Notes under the pieces: model-generated
What the model saw: the letters and a program-made list of their open reading frames with translations, nothing else
What the model was told of the DNA's origin: nothing
Databases searched by the model: none
Made by a program: the position numbers and the translations under genes
Shown here: positions 63,800 to 64,000 of the stretch, one piece after another
Layout of the letters: the number at the start of each line of letters is the position of its first letter
How positions within the stretch are numbered: the first letter of the stretch is position 1
NCBI GenBank assembly: GCA_023442525.1
Contig: JAEZZA010000017.1
Coordinates: 248,001-312,000 of the forward strand
Length of the DNA: 64,000 nt
Direction of reading: 5' to 3'
From: Bacteroidota bacterium
GTDB lineage: Bacteria > Bacteroidota > Bacteroidia > Bacteroidales > UBA10428

Positions 63800-64000
63800 T
63801 CAACGTGTACCTCCGGGTTTATATTCTTCAAATGTTCCGTCTGAATGTAGTAAAATGACCTTAATTATTTTGTTTACATTTGTAACTTTATAAATTGGTT
63901 TATCTTCAGATCTTACGATATCAGTTTGTTCAACAGGTAAAGGATTCCCAGGCAACTGTTCAGGTAATTCATCAGTTTCGCGGGTATATATATCACCCTT
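63800..64000 (-). CDS. C-terminal end of an unidentified protein (cut by window edge)
   Basis: An open frame enters at 64000 and ends at a TGA at 63800-63802, giving the last 66 residues. They read as a soluble acidic tail (RETDELPEQLPGNPLPVEQT, then VNKIIKVILLHSDGTFEEYK, ending PGGTR). I do not recognise it. It ends 29 bases before pyrD on the same strand. As only the tail is seen, the real length and start are unknown. Confidence 0.55.
   Translation of the reverse strand, partial: KGDIYTRETDELPEQLPGNPLPVEQTDIVRSEDKPIYKVTNVNKIIKVILLHSDGTFEEYKPGGTR

Noticed and set aside
1..64000. CRISPR arrays, insertion sequences, prophage or attachment sites.
   Set aside because: No regular direct repeats, transposase, integrase or tRNA-flanked repeats were seen.

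Overview
The window is a chromosomal stretch of a Bacteroidota bacterium, most likely an anaerobic or fermentative member of the Bacteroidales/Marinilabiliales type. The evidence is a type IX secretion sorting tail on a large serine protease, a DUF4295 gene in the L28-L33 ribosomal operon, a Thx ribosomal protein, DUF4252, DUF4197, DUF6340 and DUF6766 families, and many copies of the TAnnTTTG -7 promoter element used by this phylum. Gene density is high, no gap over 300 bases lacks an RNA or protein gene, and there are no insertion sequences, phage genes or CRISPR arrays. Layout: 1-4370 is a minus-strand acid-fermentation operon (pta, a divergent 3-hydroxyacyl-CoA dehydrogenase, ackA, ptb, and buk cut by the window edge) that would convert acetyl-CoA and butyryl-CoA to acetate and butyrate with ATP gain. 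A divergent FAD/Fe-S 2-hydroxyacid dehydrogenase follows, then a NarL-type two-component pair. 9.3-16.8 kb holds small unknowns, rlmN, the secreted protease, threonine aldolase and queA. 16.8-20.4 kb has an Smr-domain gene, the RNase P RNA and a TPR histidine kinase. 20.5-24.8 kb is a probable minus-strand operon SDR-thioesterase-rarA-kdsA plus a LolA-like secreted protein. 24.9-27.1 kb is a module of two DUF4252 genes around an ECF sigma factor and its probable anti-sigma factor. 27-36 kb carries a radical SAM gene, tRNA-Lys, acetyl-CoA synthetase, a Met/Cys PLP enzyme behind Thx, a HAD phosphatase, a helical-repeat protein, a synthetase-type Rel and fabG. 36-50 kb is mostly housekeeping: M48 protease, tRNA-Gly and tRNA-Thr, cinA, rpmB-rpmG-DUF4295, ftsY, rimO, clpC, gyrA, plus an amino acid permease. 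50-64 kb is more accessory: a TPR protein, DUF6766 and partner genes, DUF4197, a lipoprotein, a second permease with a tiny antisense membrane ORF at its end, an OLD-like ATPase, a SpoIIE-type phosphatase, and a pyrD-OmpA-TPR minus-strand cluster, ending in the tail of an unidentified gene. No obvious wholly new multi-gene system stands out. The best leads are the DUF4252/sigma module, the OLD-like ATPase beside a PP2C phosphatase, the 30-residue membrane ORF, the repeat-tailed Thx protein, and two enzymes (the dehydrogenase and Rel) whose sequences lack canonical catalytic residues. All identities come from reading motifs, since no database search was possible.
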